DNA of 64,000 bases from Streptomyces sp. MNU76. GTDB lineage: Bacteria; Actinomycetota; Actinomycetes; Streptomycetales; Streptomycetaceae. Position 1 is the stretch's first letter; every line of letters starts with the position of its first letter. Below the pieces are notes generated by a model, which searched no databases, was not told the DNA's origin, and saw only the letters and a list, made by a program, of their open reading frames with translations. The position numbers and the translations under genes were made by a program. Shown in pieces: positions 15,046 through 24,059 of the stretch. The stretch is from positions 1,302,001-1,366,000 of the forward strand of contig NZ_JAJKLK010000001.1 of assembly GCF_020982545.1 (NCBI RefSeq). The letters run 5' to 3'.

Positions 15046-16400
15046 GACCGCCCCTCCGTACCGCTCCCGGACAGTACTCCGGTGCGCTGTCTGTCCGCCT
15101 GTCGCCACAGGTCCGTCAGCGAGGCGCCGCGCGGCACGGTCAGTGCCGTCCAGCCCGCCTCGTGCAGCAGCCGCAGCGACTCCTCGCTCGCGCTCCCGGC
15201 ACCGGGCACCTCGCCCGGTTCGGTCGTCCACGCCTCGCTGTCCAGCAGGAAGGCGACCGCCCCACCGCCGCGCCGGCGCATCTTGCCGAGTACCGCCGCC
15301 TGCTCGTCGTCGAGGTCGCCGAGGAAGGCGACCAGCAGCCCCTCGTTGCCGCCGCGCAGCACGTCGTACGCGGGCGACAGGCTCGTGCCGGCGGAGTGGT
15401 CGATCACCGCGAGGGTGTCCATCATCAGTCCGGCCGCGTCGGCCGACTCCTGGCTGGCGCCCGCGAACCCGTCGGCGCCCTCGCCGGGCACCGAGCTGCC
15501 GGTGTCCGTCAACAGCCTGACGGAGAAGCCGCGTTCGAGCATGTGGACCAGCATGGAGGCGGCGCCGGAGACGGCCCACTCGAAGGCGGAGTCGGGGCCC
15601 GCGCCGAGGAACGCCTCGGCCCGGGTGTCCAGCAGCACCGTGCAGCGGGCACGCTGCGGTTGTTCCTCGCGGCGCACCATCAGCTCGCCGTAGCGCGCGG
15701 TCGAACGCCAGTGCACCCGGCGCAGGTCGTCGCCGTGCCGGTAGCCGCGCGGGATCACGTCGTCCTCGCCGGCCAGCGCCAGCGAGCGCTGCCGCCCGTC
15801 GCCGTACCCCTTGGCCTCGCCGCTCAGCCGCACCGGCGGCAGGGCCTCCACGCGCGGGACGACGGTCAGCGTGTCGTACGTCGAGAAGGACCGGGTCAGC
15901 TCGCACATGCCGAACGGGTCGGTCAGGCGCAGCTGCAGCGGGCCCAGCGGATAGCGGCCGCGCAGATCGGAGCGGACCCGGTACGACACCTCGCGACGCC
16001 CGCCCGCCTCCACCCGGTCCAGCACGAACCGGGGGCGGGGACCGAGCACGTACGGCACCCGGTCCTGGAGCATCAGCAGCCCGGTGGGCAGCCGCGAGAC
16101 GTTGTCCATCCGCAGATGGACACGCGCCTCGCTGCCGGCGGGCACGCGCCCGGGGGAGAGGCGACGGCTGCCCGCGACCCGGTACCGGGTGCGGTACAGC
16201 ACGGTCGCGCAGACCAGCGGCAGCACGGTGAGCAGCAGGCCGACCCGGAGCAGATCGCTCTGCCCGAGGACGTAGGCGCAGACCGCGGCCGCCACGCCGG
16301 CCGCCAGGAAGGAGCGTCCGCGCGTGGTGAGGCCGGCGAGGGCCGTGCGCAGCCCGCCCTTGTCCTGTTCCGGGGCGGGCGCCGGCCCTCCGGTGCTCAT
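15042..16400 (-). CDS. DUF58 (von Willebrand-like) protein
   Basis: 452 residues. Two membrane helices at ~30-68 (SFLAAGVAAAVCAYVLGQ; VGLLLTVLPLVCATVLY), a beta-rich region, then the DUF58 signature YRHGDDLRRVHWRSTARYGE (~242-261) followed by a vWA-like fold (CTVLLDTRAEAFLG). Starts and ends overlap its neighbours by 4 bases (ATGA) on both sides, so it is translationally coupled to moxR and the transglutaminase gene. DUF58 proteins act with MoxR ATPases, probably as client or adaptor; inference from family context. Confidence 0.92.
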   Translation of the reverse strand: MSTGGPAPAPEQDKGGLRTALAGLTTRGRSFLAAGVAAAVCAYVLGQSDLLRVGLLLTVLPLVCATVLYRTRYRVAGSRRLSPGRVPAGSEARVHLRMDNVSRLPTGLLMLQDRVPYVLGPRPRFVLDRVEAGGRREVSYRVRSDLRGRYPLGPLQLRLTDPFGMCELTRSFSTYDTLTVVPRVEALPPVRLSGEAKGYGDGRQRSLALAGEDDVIPRGYRHGDDLRRVHWRSTARYGELMVRREEQPQRARCTVLLDTRAEAFLGAGPDSAFEWAVSGAASMLVHMLERGFSVRLLTDTGSSVPGEGADGFAGASQESADAAGLMMDTLAVIDHSAGTSLSPAYDVLRGGNEGLLVAFLGDLDDEQAAVLGKMRRRGGGAVAFLLDSEAWTTEPGEVPGAGSASEESLRLLHEAGWTALTVPRGASLTDLWRQADRQRTGVLSGSGTEGRS

Positions 16401-17437
16401 CCAAGCCTCCGCGGCGGCTGCTGCGGGTACGCGGGCGTGGCGTGGACCGAGCCGTACCCGCTCTGCGCCTGGGGGGCCTGCGGCACGGGGGTGCGCTGCA
16501 GGATCTCCTGGACCACCTGCTCCGGCGTACGCCGGTTGAGCTGCGCCTGGGCGGTGGGCAGCAGCCGGTGGGCGAGGATGGACACGGCCAGCGACTGGAT
16601 GTCGTCCGGCAGGGCGTACTCCCGGCCGCTGAGGGCGGCGGTCGCCCTCGCCGCACGCAGCAGATGCAGCGTGGCGCGCGGCGAGGCGCCGAGTCTGAGG
16701 TCCGGATGGCTGCGGGTGGCGCCGACCAGATCCACCGCGTACCGCCGCACCGTTTCCGCGACGTGCACGCCCCGGACCGCTTCGATCAGCTTCACGATCT
16801 CGTGCGCGTGCGCCACCGGCTGCATGTCCTCCAGCGGCGAGACCCCGCCGTGGATGTCGAGCATCTGCAGCTCGGCCTCCGGGCTCGGGTAGCCGACGGA
16901 GACGCGGGCCATGAAGCGGTCGCGCTGGGCCTCCGGCAGCGGGTAGGTGCCCTCCATCTCCACCGGGTTCTGCGTGGCCACCACCATGAAGGGGCTCGGC
17001 AGCTCGTATGTGGTGCCGTCGATCGTGACCTGGCGCTCCTCCAGGGACTCCAGGAGCGCGGACTGCGTCTTCGGCGAGGCGCGGTTGATCTCGTCGCCGA
17101 TCACGATCTGCGAGAAGATCGCGCCCGGCTTGAACTCGAACTCCTTGCGCTGCTGGTCCCAGATGGACACACCCGTGATGTCCGACGGCAGCAGGTCCGG
17201 CGTGAACTGGATACGCCGCACCGAGCAGTCGATGGACCGCGCCAGTGCCTTGGCCAGCATGGTCTTGCCGACGCCGGGTACGTCTTCGATCAGAAGATGT
17301 CCCTCGGCGAGCAGCACTGTCAGCGAAAGCCGTACGACCTCAGGCTTGCCCTCGATCACTTGTTCGACAGAACTGCGGACTCGCTCCACAGTGCTGGTCA
17401 GATCAGTGAGGCTCGCTCGATCGTCATAGGTCGTCAC
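16397..17437 (-). CDS. MoxR-family AAA+ ATPase
   Basis: 346 residues from GTG 17437, chosen over 17497 because GAGGAGG lies just upstream and the conserved N-terminus (TTYDDRASLTDLTSTVERVR) begins there. AAA_3 core: Walker A EDVPGVGKTMLAKALA, Walker B FSQIVIGDEINRASPKTQSA, sensor region VVATQNPVEMEGTYPLPEAQ, arginine finger DRFMARV, then the AAA lid. MoxR ATPases act as chaperones that remodel or insert cofactors into partner proteins, usually encoded next to DUF58/vWA proteins, as here. The C-terminus (YGSVHATPAYPQQPPRRLG) is low complexity. Confidence 0.94.
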   Translation of the reverse strand: MTTYDDRASLTDLTSTVERVRSSVEQVIEGKPEVVRLSLTVLLAEGHLLIEDVPGVGKTMLAKALARSIDCSVRRIQFTPDLLPSDITGVSIWDQQRKEFEFKPGAIFSQIVIGDEINRASPKTQSALLESLEERQVTIDGTTYELPSPFMVVATQNPVEMEGTYPLPEAQRDRFMARVSVGYPSPEAELQMLDIHGGVSPLEDMQPVAHAHEIVKLIEAVRGVHVAETVRRYAVDLVGATRSHPDLRLGASPRATLHLLRAARATAALSGREYALPDDIQSLAVSILAHRLLPTAQAQLNRRTPEQVVQEILQRTPVPQAPQAQSGYGSVHATPAYPQQPPRRLG

Positions 17438-17583
17438 CCGGCCCTCCTCGGCCCGTTCTTTCTCCGGGCCGTCGCTCTGCGATGCGGACCGGCCCACCCC
17501 GAAACACGGACACCACGCGTGAACTGCTCAGCGTGACGCCACACCCGCATTCTTGCTGCCGTTACCAATCCGTGTCACTCGCC

Positions 17584-17592
17584 TGTGGATAA
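17584..17592 (-). promoter_or_regulatory. Isolated perfect DnaA-box sequence
   Basis: TTATCCACA on the minus strand, the E. coli consensus DnaA box (Streptomyces usually prefers TTGTCCACA). It lies 147 bases upstream of the moxR start. No second box is nearby, so it is not an origin; regulatory binding is possible but a 9-mer can occur by chance. Confidence 0.3.
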
Positions 17593-17668
17593 CCGTCCGT
17601 GATATGTCAGGTTTGCGGCGTTCTGCCGGGCGAGATGCCAGCAGATTGACAGCAAAGCGGGGCTGCGC

Positions 17669-17701
17669 GGAACCGCCCTCGGGCGATAGGAGGGCGGTTC
17701 C
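17669..17701 (-). terminator. Terminator of the carbonic anhydrase gene
   Basis: Perfect 11-bp inverted repeat GGAACCGCCCT / AGGGCGGTTCC with an 11-base loop, 21 bases past the minus-strand stop. It separates the carbonic anhydrase gene from the moxR operon. Confidence 0.7.
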
Positions 17702-17722
17702 GACCCTACGGTTCGACGGGAC

Positions 17723-18268
17723 TCAGGCCGCGTCGATCTCCCGGAGCAGGCCGGTCTTCACGTCGAAGACGAAGCCGCGCACGTCGTCGGAGTGCAGCAG
17801 GAACGGGTTGGTGCGGATCCGCTGCATGGACTGCCGTACGTCCTGGTCGACGTCCCGGAAGGACTCCACCGCCCACGCCGGACGCTGGCCGACCTCGGCC
17901 TCCAGCTCGGTGCGGAAGTCCTCGGTGAGGGCCTCCAGGCCGCAGCCGGTGTGGTGGATGAGGACGATGCTGCGGGTGCCGAGCTTGCGCTGACTGATGG
18001 TGAGGGAGCGGATCACGTCGTCGGTGACCACGCCGCCCGCGTTGCGGATGGTGTGACAGTCGCCCAGCTCCAGGCCGAGCGCGTCGTGCAGGTCGAGGCG
18101 GGCGTCCATGCACGCCACGACCGCGACACGCAGGACGGGGCGGGCGTCCATCCCGGGGTCGGTGAACGCGGCGGCGTAGCGCTGGTTCGCCTCGACGAGG
18201 CGGTCGGTGACGGTGCCGTCGGATATGGCGCCTTCGGGGCCGGTGGGAACTGCTGCGGAGGTCGTCAT
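17723..18268 (-). CDS. Beta-class carbonic anhydrase
   Basis: 181 residues from ATG 18268. The zinc enzyme interconverts CO2 and bicarbonate in the cytoplasm. Zn ligands and the catalytic dyad are visible: CMDARLD (Cys, with the Asp-Arg pair, ~51-57), then LIHHTGCG (His and Cys, ~104-111). Small for the class, close to the short actinobacterial forms. No Shine-Dalgarno precedes the ATG, and a TACCGT 7 bases upstream of the start region suggests a leaderless message. A much longer frame upstream (to 18853) is not supported. It is divergent from the division cluster. Confidence 0.92.
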   Translation of the reverse strand: MTTSAAVPTGPEGAISDGTVTDRLVEANQRYAAAFTDPGMDARPVLRVAVVACMDARLDLHDALGLELGDCHTIRNAGGVVTDDVIRSLTISQRKLGTRSIVLIHHTGCGLEALTEDFRTELEAEVGQRPAWAVESFRDVDQDVRQSMQRIRTNPFLLHSDDVRGFVFDVKTGLLREIDAA

Positions 18269-18443
18269 AGCGAAGACGGTACTGGTCACGGCCGCCGAGG
18301 GCGCTCTGTGAGAGAGGACAAAGAACGTCATTGAGCCTTGTTGTGAGGTAACCCACAGGAGTGGCGGGATCACGGCTGTACGGGTGATTTGGCCGGACTC
18401 GCGGCTTCGTCCGGACCGGCGCCGCGACGCGCAGGCCGGTTGA

Positions 18444-18471
18444 TTGACCGCGTGGGGCCGTGGACTAAAGT
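18444..18471 (+). promoter_or_regulatory. Candidate main promoter of the dcw cluster
   Basis: TTGACC, 16 bases, TAAAGT, predicting a start near 18478 and a ~145-base leader to rsmH. This gap (18269-18623) holds no mraZ gene, which normally heads dcw clusters in other bacteria. Confidence 0.55.
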
Positions 18472-18560
18472 GACGCCGAGCGGGAGGCGCGGCCGGACGG
18501 CAAGGTGACGACGGGCCCCATGTCCCCCGCTGGACCGAAACCCAAGGAGAACCGGCGAGA

Positions 18561-18610
18561 GTCCGGCGTCTCCCCGCGTGCGCGGCGCGTACGTGCGGCT
18601 CGCGCCGGAC
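18561..18610 (+). promoter_or_regulatory. Leader hairpin before rsmH
   Basis: GTCCGGCG pairs with CGCCGGAC across a 34-base loop. It ends 3 bases before the GAGAGGG ribosome site of rsmH, so it could modulate access. Weak evidence. Confidence 0.3.
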
Positions 18611-18623
18611 CTGAGAGGGCCCC

Positions 18624-19580
18624 TTGAGCAACAGCCGCCACGTCCCCGTCATGCTCCAGCGTTGTCTGGACATGCTGGCTCCGGCCCTCACGGCGCCCGG
18701 CGCGGTGGTGGTCGACTGCACGCTCGGCCTCGGCGGCCACAGCGAAGCGCTCCTGACCCGGTTCCCCGAGGCCCGCCTCGTCGCCCTCGACCGGGACAAG
18801 GAGGCCCTGCGCCTCTCCGGCGAGCGCCTCGCCCCCTTCGGCGACCGCGCCACCCTCGTGCACGCCGTCTACGACGAACTCCCCGACGTGCTCGACCGCC
18901 TGGGCCTCCCGCGCGTCCAGGGCGTCCTGTTCGACCTGGGCGTCTCCTCCATGCAACTCGACGAGGCGGACCGGGGCTTCGCGTACGCCCAGGACGCGCC
19001 CCTCGACATGCGCATGGACCAGACGACGGGCATCAGCGCCGCCGAGGTCCTCAACACCTACCCGGCGGGCGAACTCGTCCGGATCCTCCGGGCGTACGGC
19101 GAGGAGAAGCAGGCCAAGCGGATCGTGTCCGCGATCGTGCGCGAGCGCGACAAGGAGCCGTTCGCCAACAGCGCCCGACTCGTCGAACTGATCCGCGACT
19201 CCCTGCCGCAGGCCGCCAAGCGCACCGGCGGCAACCCCGCCAAGCGCACCTTCCAGGCCCTGCGCATCGAGGTCAACGGCGAACTCACCGTCCTGGAACG
19301 GGCGATCCCCGCCGCGGTGAAGGCCCTCGCGGTCGGCGGCCGGATCGCCGTGCTGTCGTACCACTCGCTGGAGGACCGGCTGGTGAAGCAGGTCCTCGCG
19401 GCCGGAGCCGCCACCACCGCCCCGCCCGGACTGCCCGTCGTCCCCGAGCGCTATCAGCCGAGACTCAAGCTCCTCACCCGTGGTGCCGAACTTCCCACCG
19501 AGGAAGAGGTCGCCGAGAACCGGCGCGCCGCCCCCGCGCGTCTGCGCGGGGCGGAACGCGTGCGGGAGGACGTCGCATGA
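18624..19580 (+). CDS. rsmH: 16S rRNA C1402 N4-methyltransferase
   Basis: 318 residues, TTG start with GAGAGGG at 18613-18619. RsmH methylates N4 of C1402 in the ribosomal P site. Motifs: [15 protein letters not shown] at the N-terminus, [17 protein letters not shown] (SAM site, ~29-45), [17 protein letters not shown] (~98-114), [19 protein letters not shown] (~209-227) and [13 protein letters not shown] (~248-260); all family hallmarks and normal length. First gene of the division cluster, 145 bases before ftsL. Confidence 0.97.
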   Translation: MSNSRHVPVMLQRCLDMLAPALTAPGAVVVDCTLGLGGHSEALLTRFPEARLVALDRDKEALRLSGERLAPFGDRATLVHAVYDELPDVLDRLGLPRVQGVLFDLGVSSMQLDEADRGFAYAQDAPLDMRMDQTTGISAAEVLNTYPAGELVRILRAYGEEKQAKRIVSAIVRERDKEPFANSARLVELIRDSLPQAAKRTGGNPAKRTFQALRIEVNGELTVLERAIPAAVKALAVGGRIAVLSYHSLEDRLVKQVLAAGAATTAPPGLPVVPERYQPRLKLLTRGAELPTEEEVAENRRAAPARLRGAERVREDVA

Positions 19581-19725
19581 GACGCGTGACGCGCATCGGC
19601 CGCGTCCGACGCACGAGGCGGACGAGGCGACCGCACACGGTGTGAAGGGGACGGTGAGTGAGTCCGACGAACGAACTCGCGGGGACGCCGGGCGAGTCCG
19701 GCACCCGACCCCACAGGGAGGGCGC

Positions 19726-20357
19726 GTGAGCAGGAAACCCGAACTGAGGGGCCGGGCGGCCCGTCTCGCGCGGCTCCTGCCCACGCGGCCCAAGGGCGCC
19801 GCCCGCACCCCCTTCGTCCTCCTGGTCGTCCTCCTCCTGGGCGGCGGCCTCATCGGCCTCCTCGTGCTGAACTCCGCGCTCAGCGAAGGGTCGTTCAAGC
19901 TCGACGACCTCCAGGACGACGTGAAGAGCTACACCGACGAGGAACAGGCGCTCCAACGGGACGTGGACGCCTACTCCGCGCCCGACGCCCTCCAACGCCG
20001 TGCCCGCGAGCTGGGCATGGTCCCCGGCGGCGACCCGGCCTTCCTCGACCCCGACGGCACGGTCAAGGGCATTCCGAGCGCCGCCCAGCAGACCGCGGCC
20101 CGAATGCCGCTCGTCCTCGCACCCGAGATCCTCGACCCCGGCCCGCCCGCGAGCCCCACGCCCTCCGGGAGCCCGACATCCTCCGGGAGCCCCACGCCCT
20201 CCGGGAGCTCGACGTCCTCCGGCTCCCCGACACCGCCCGCCACGCCGACGCCGACCGGGCCCGAGCCGCAGTCGCACGCCCGGACGCCGCAGCCCCCGGC
20301 CACCCCACCACACCGCCCGCACAGCCCACCCAGCTCCCGACGACCCCCGGCAGGTGA
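19726..20357 (+). CDS. ftsL: Cell-division protein FtsL-like, apparent frameshift in the tail
   Basis: Starts at GTG 19726 behind GGGAGGG. One membrane helix (FVLLVVLLLGGGLIGLLVLN, ~28-47) precedes a leucine-zipper-like periplasmic segment (KLDDLQDDVKSYTDEEQALQRDVDAYS, ARELGMVPGGDPAFLDPDGT), the Streptomyces FtsL signature. FtsL joins the FtsQ/FtsI septal complex. A Pro/Ser/Thr tail with SGSPTP/SGSPTS units follows. Frame 1 has no stop and runs on, but frame 0 ends TQLPTTPGR-TGA at 20355-20357, overlapping the ftsI GTG in the usual GTGA fashion. A single missing base near 20306-20312 (ACCCCACC) would join the frames and give ~210 residues. Likely sequencing fault in an essential-type gene. 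Confidence 0.8.
20155..20241 (+). repeat. SGSPTP-coding tandem repeats in ftsL
   Basis: About five 18-base units (each TCCGGGAGCCC-like) encode SGSPTS/SGSPTP/SGSSTS hexapeptides in the FtsL tail. Such repeats change length easily between strains. Confidence 0.6.
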
Positions 20358-22385
20358 CGGAAGTGGCCGATTCAGGCAGGCAGCCCCCGCCGCCGCGTAC
20401 CCGGACCAGCCCGGCCCGTACGACCCGGCGGTAAGCGCCGACCGGGACCCGGCGCCCGCCCGCCGCACAGCGCCGTCCGGCCGCGCCCCGGCAGCCGCCC
20501 GGGCGCACCATCCGGCTGGGCAGCCCCCGCCCCCGGCTGCGCATGGTGAGCCTCGCGCTGACCCTGGTGATGATCGCCTTCGTCGTACGGCTGCTCCAGG
20601 TGCAGGCCGTCGACGCGAGCGAGTACGCCGCCAAGGCCGACCAGAACCGTTACGTCGGCCGGGTGCTGGCCGCCGAGCGCGGCGGCATCACCGACCGCAA
20701 CGGCGTCGCCCTGGCGATGAGCACCGACGCCAACGACATCACCGCCGACCCGACGATGTTCACGCGCGAAGAGCTGAAGATCGACGACGGGCCCGAGCAG
20801 GCGGCAGCGCTCCTCGCGCCGATCCTCGGCGCGGACCAGGAGACCCTCACCGAGAGGCTCCGCACCAAGAACACGCGCTATGTGCTGCTCGCCCGCCGCC
20901 AGACCCCCCAGGTGTGGAACCAGATCAGCGACCTGAAGACCGCGCTCGTCAAGCGGGCCGCGGACGAGAAGGACACGGTCAACGTCCTGGCCGGCGTCTT
21001 CCAGGAGCCCAGCAGCAAGCGCGTGTACCCCAACGGCGACCTCGCCGCCGGGATACTGGGCTGGGTCAACGCCGAGGGCAAGGGCGGCGGCGGCATCGAG
21101 CAGCAGTGGAACGACCGTCTCTCGGGCAAGGACGGCAAGATCCGCTACGCCCAGTCGGGCGGCCGTCTCGTGCCCACCGCGGGCTCCACCGAGACGCCCG
21201 CGGTCGCCGGCTCCGACGTCGAGCTGACCATCGACCGCGACATCCAGTGGGCCGCGCAGAACGCCATCACCGAGCAGGTGAAGAAGTCCAAGGCGGACCG
21301 CGGTTACGTGATGGTGCAGGACACCCGCACCGGCGAGATCCTCGCCATGGCCAACTCGCCCGGCTTCGACCCCAACGACCTCACCAAGGCGAACCCGGAC
21401 GCGCTCGGCAACGCGGCCCTCCAGGACGCCTACGAACCCGGCTCCACCGCCAAGGTCATGTCGATGGCCGCCGTGCTGGAGGAGAACGTCGCCACCCCGG
21501 GCACGCATGTCACCGTGCCCAACCGGCTGCACCGGGGCGACCGGCTCTTCAAGGACGACATCGACCACCCGACCTGGTACCTGACGCTCAACGGCGTCCT
21601 CGCCAAGTCGAGCAACATCGGCACGATCCTCGCCACCGGAGAACTCGGCCGCAACCAGCAGGAGTCCAACAAGATCCTCTACAACTACCTGCGCAAGTTC
21701 GGCCTCGGCGAGTACACCGGCCTGGGCTTCCCCGGCGAGACCAAGGGCATCCTCGCCGCACCCGGCGACTGGTCGACCTCGCAGCAGTACACGATCCCTT
21801 TCGGTCAGGGCGTGTCGATGAACGCCATGCAGGCGACCTCCGTCTACTCGACCATCGCCAACGGCGGCGTACGGGTCGAACCGACCCTCGTGCGGGGCAC
21901 CAAGGGGCCCGACGGCCGCTTCACCCCCGCCCCGAAGCCCGGGAAGACCAGGGTCGTGAGCGAGAAGACGGCGAAGACCCTCGCCCGGATGCTGGAGTCC
22001 GTCGTGGACGACGAGGAGGGCACGGGCACCAAGGCCCGCATCCCCGGCTACCGGGTCGCGGGCAAGACGGGTACGGCCAACCGTGTGGATCCCGCCACCG
22101 GCAGATACCGGGGCTACACCTCGTCGTTCGCCGGGTTCGCGCCCGCCGACAAGCCACGGATCACCGTCTACTGCGCGATCCAGAACGCCACCAAGGGCAA
22201 CTACTTCGGCGGCCAGATCTGCGGCCCCATCTACAAGGAAGTCATGGAGTTCGCCCTGAAGACCCTCCAGGTGCCGCCCACCGGGGCCAAGCCCGCGAAC
22301 CTGCCCGTCACCTTCGCCCCTGACCCGCCCCGTCCCACCCCGATCCGCCCGCCGATCAGCGCAACAGCCAGGAACCGACTCGTGA
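20354..22385 (+). CDS. ftsI: Division-specific class B penicillin-binding protein
   Basis: Septal transpeptidase (PBP3) that cross-links peptidoglycan. From GTG 20354 the N-terminus reads VTEVADSGRQPPPPRTRTSP, then hits an in-frame TAA at 20432-20434. Frame 2 resumes at once through PGRTIRLGSPRPRLR and the membrane anchor (MVSLALTLVMIAFVVRLL), the dimerisation domain (RGGITDRNGVALA) and the transpeptidase with EPGSTAK (SxxK, ~21432-21449), AKSSNIG (SxN) and GKTGTAN (KTG). The domain order is standard. At the 3' end there is no stop before murE: one frame runs to 24055. The native stop is probably TGA 22383-22385 (overlapping the murE GTG) or TGA 22495-22497, either needing an indel in the C-rich 22310-22350 stretch. 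Confidence 0.8.
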
Positions 22386-24055
22386 CCATGATCACTCCCG
22401 ACCCCGGGAACCACGCCCCCGAGCCCCGCTCGCACAAACCCTCGCTTCGCCCCGTTGGGGGTGCGCCCGGTACGCTCACCGCCGTGCCACACGCTGATCA
22501 GTCCCAAACCACCCAGAAGGACGTTCCCGTGACATATCCGGGACCGCCCAGGCCGGCCCACGTCTCCGCCACACCCCTCGCGGAACTCGCCGGCCAGCTG
22601 GGTGCCGAGCAGCCGGCGAGCGCGGACACCACCCAGGTCACGGGCATCACCCACGACTCGCGCGCCGTCCGCCCCGGCGACCTGTACGCCGCCCTGCCCG
22701 GTGCCCGTCTGCACGGAGCCGACTTCGTGGACCAGGCCGTCGGCCTCGGTGCCGTCGCCGTCCTCACCGACCCCGGCGGCGCCGAGCGCGCCGCCGCGGC
22801 CGGGCTGCCGGCCCTCGTCGTCGACAACCCGCGCGCGCGGATGGGCGAGCTGGCGGCCACCATCTACGGCCGGCCGGGCGGCGACCTGCTGCAGATCGGC
22901 ATCACCGGCACCTCGGGCAAGACCACCACCGCCTACCTCGTGGAGGGCGGCCTGCGGACCGTCCGCTCCACCGGACTCATCGGCACCGTCGAGATGCGCA
23001 TCGGCGACGAGCGCATCAAGTCCGAGCGGACCACCCCCGAGGCCACCGACCTCCAGGCCCTGTTCGCCGTCATGCGCGAACGCGGTGTGGACTCGGTCGT
23101 CATGGAGGTCTCCAGCCACGCCCTGGTCCTCGGCCGGGTCGACGGCTGCGTCTTCGACGTCGCCGTCTTCAACAACCTCAGCCCGGAGCACATGGAGTTC
23201 CACTCCGGCATGGAGGACTACTTCCAGGCCAAGGCGCAGCTCTTCACCCCGGAGCGCAGCAGGCTCGGCGTCGTCAACCTCGACGACGAGTACGGCCGTC
23301 GGCTCGTCGACGAGGCCACCGTCCCGGTCGTCACCTTCTCCGCCGAGGGACACCCCGACGCCGACTGGCGCGCCGAGGACGTCCGGGTCGGCCCGCTGGA
23401 CTCGACGTTCACCGCGGTCGGACCCAAGGGCGAGCGGATCGTCGCCAGGTCGCCGCTGCCGGGCACCTTCAACGTCGCCAACACCCTGGCCGCCGTCGCC
23501 ACGCTGGCCGTCGCCGGGATCGACCCGCAGACCGCCGCCGACGGCATCGCGGCCGTACCGGGCGTACCGGGCCGGCTGGAGCGGGTGGACGCCGGGCAGC
23601 CGTACCTCGCGGTCGTCGACTACGCCCACAAGACGGACGCCGTCGAGTCGGTCCTCAAGGCGCTGCGCAAGGTCACCGAGGGCAGGCTGCACGTCGTGCT
23701 CGGCTGCGGCGGCGACCGGGACACCACCAAGCGCGGACCGATGGGCGCCGCCATGGCCCGGCTCTCCGACACCGCCGTACTGACCTCCGACAACCCTCGC
23801 TCCGAGGACCCCCTCGCGATCCTCGCGACCATGCTCGAAGGCGCGGCGTCCGTGCCGGCCCACGAGCGCGGCGAGGTCCTCCTCTTCGAGGACCGGGTCG
23901 CCGCGATCGCCGCGGCCGTGGCCCGCGCACGGCCGGGCGACACCGTGCTCGTCGCGGGCAAGGGCCATGAGCAGGGCCAGGACATCGCCGGCGTGGTCCG
24001 TCCCTTCGACGACCGCCAGGTGCTCCGCGAAGCTATCCAGCAGACCCAGGGATGA
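22382..24055 (+). CDS. murE: UDP-MurNAc-tripeptide ligase
   Basis: 557 residues from GTG 22382 (AGGA 8 bases upstream; high GC3 from this codon onward); GTG 22529, with AAGGA 7 bases upstream, is a good alternative. MurE adds diaminopimelate (LL-DAP in Streptomyces) to UDP-MurNAc-L-Ala-D-Glu using ATP. Domains: N-terminal UDP-binding (ITHDSRAVRPGDLYAALPGA), ATP site GITGTSGKTTTAYL, EVSSHAL, C-terminal VVDYAHKTDAVESVL and DNPRSEDP, the DNPR motif that recognises diaminopimelate. The frame is continuous with ftsI in this sequence. Confidence 0.95.
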   Translation: MTMITPDPGNHAPEPRSHKPSLRPVGGAPGTLTAVPHADQSQTTQKDVPVTYPGPPRPAHVSATPLAELAGQLGAEQPASADTTQVTGITHDSRAVRPGDLYAALPGARLHGADFVDQAVGLGAVAVLTDPGGAERAAAAGLPALVVDNPRARMGELAATIYGRPGGDLLQIGITGTSGKTTTAYLVEGGLRTVRSTGLIGTVEMRIGDERIKSERTTPEATDLQALFAVMRERGVDSVVMEVSSHALVLGRVDGCVFDVAVFNNLSPEHMEFHSGMEDYFQAKAQLFTPERSRLGVVNLDDEYGRRLVDEATVPVVTFSAEGHPDADWRAEDVRVGPLDSTFTAVGPKGERIVARSPLPGTFNVANTLAAVATLAVAGIDPQTAADGIAAVPGVPGRLERVDAGQPYLAVVDYAHKTDAVESVLKALRKVTEGRLHVVLGCGGDRDTTKRGPMGAAMARLSDTAVLTSDNPRSEDPLAILATMLEGAASVPAHERGEVLLFEDRVAAIAAAVARARPGDTVLVAGKGHEQGQDIAGVVRPFDDRQVLREAIQQTQG

Positions 24056-24059
24056 ACTT

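Noticed and set aside
12676..15693. 1005-codon plus-strand frame
   Set aside because: Antisense to the transglutaminase and DUF58 genes.
18269..18623. mraZ gene or MraZ box
   Set aside because: No coding sequence and no repeated GTGGG boxes; mraZ appears absent here.
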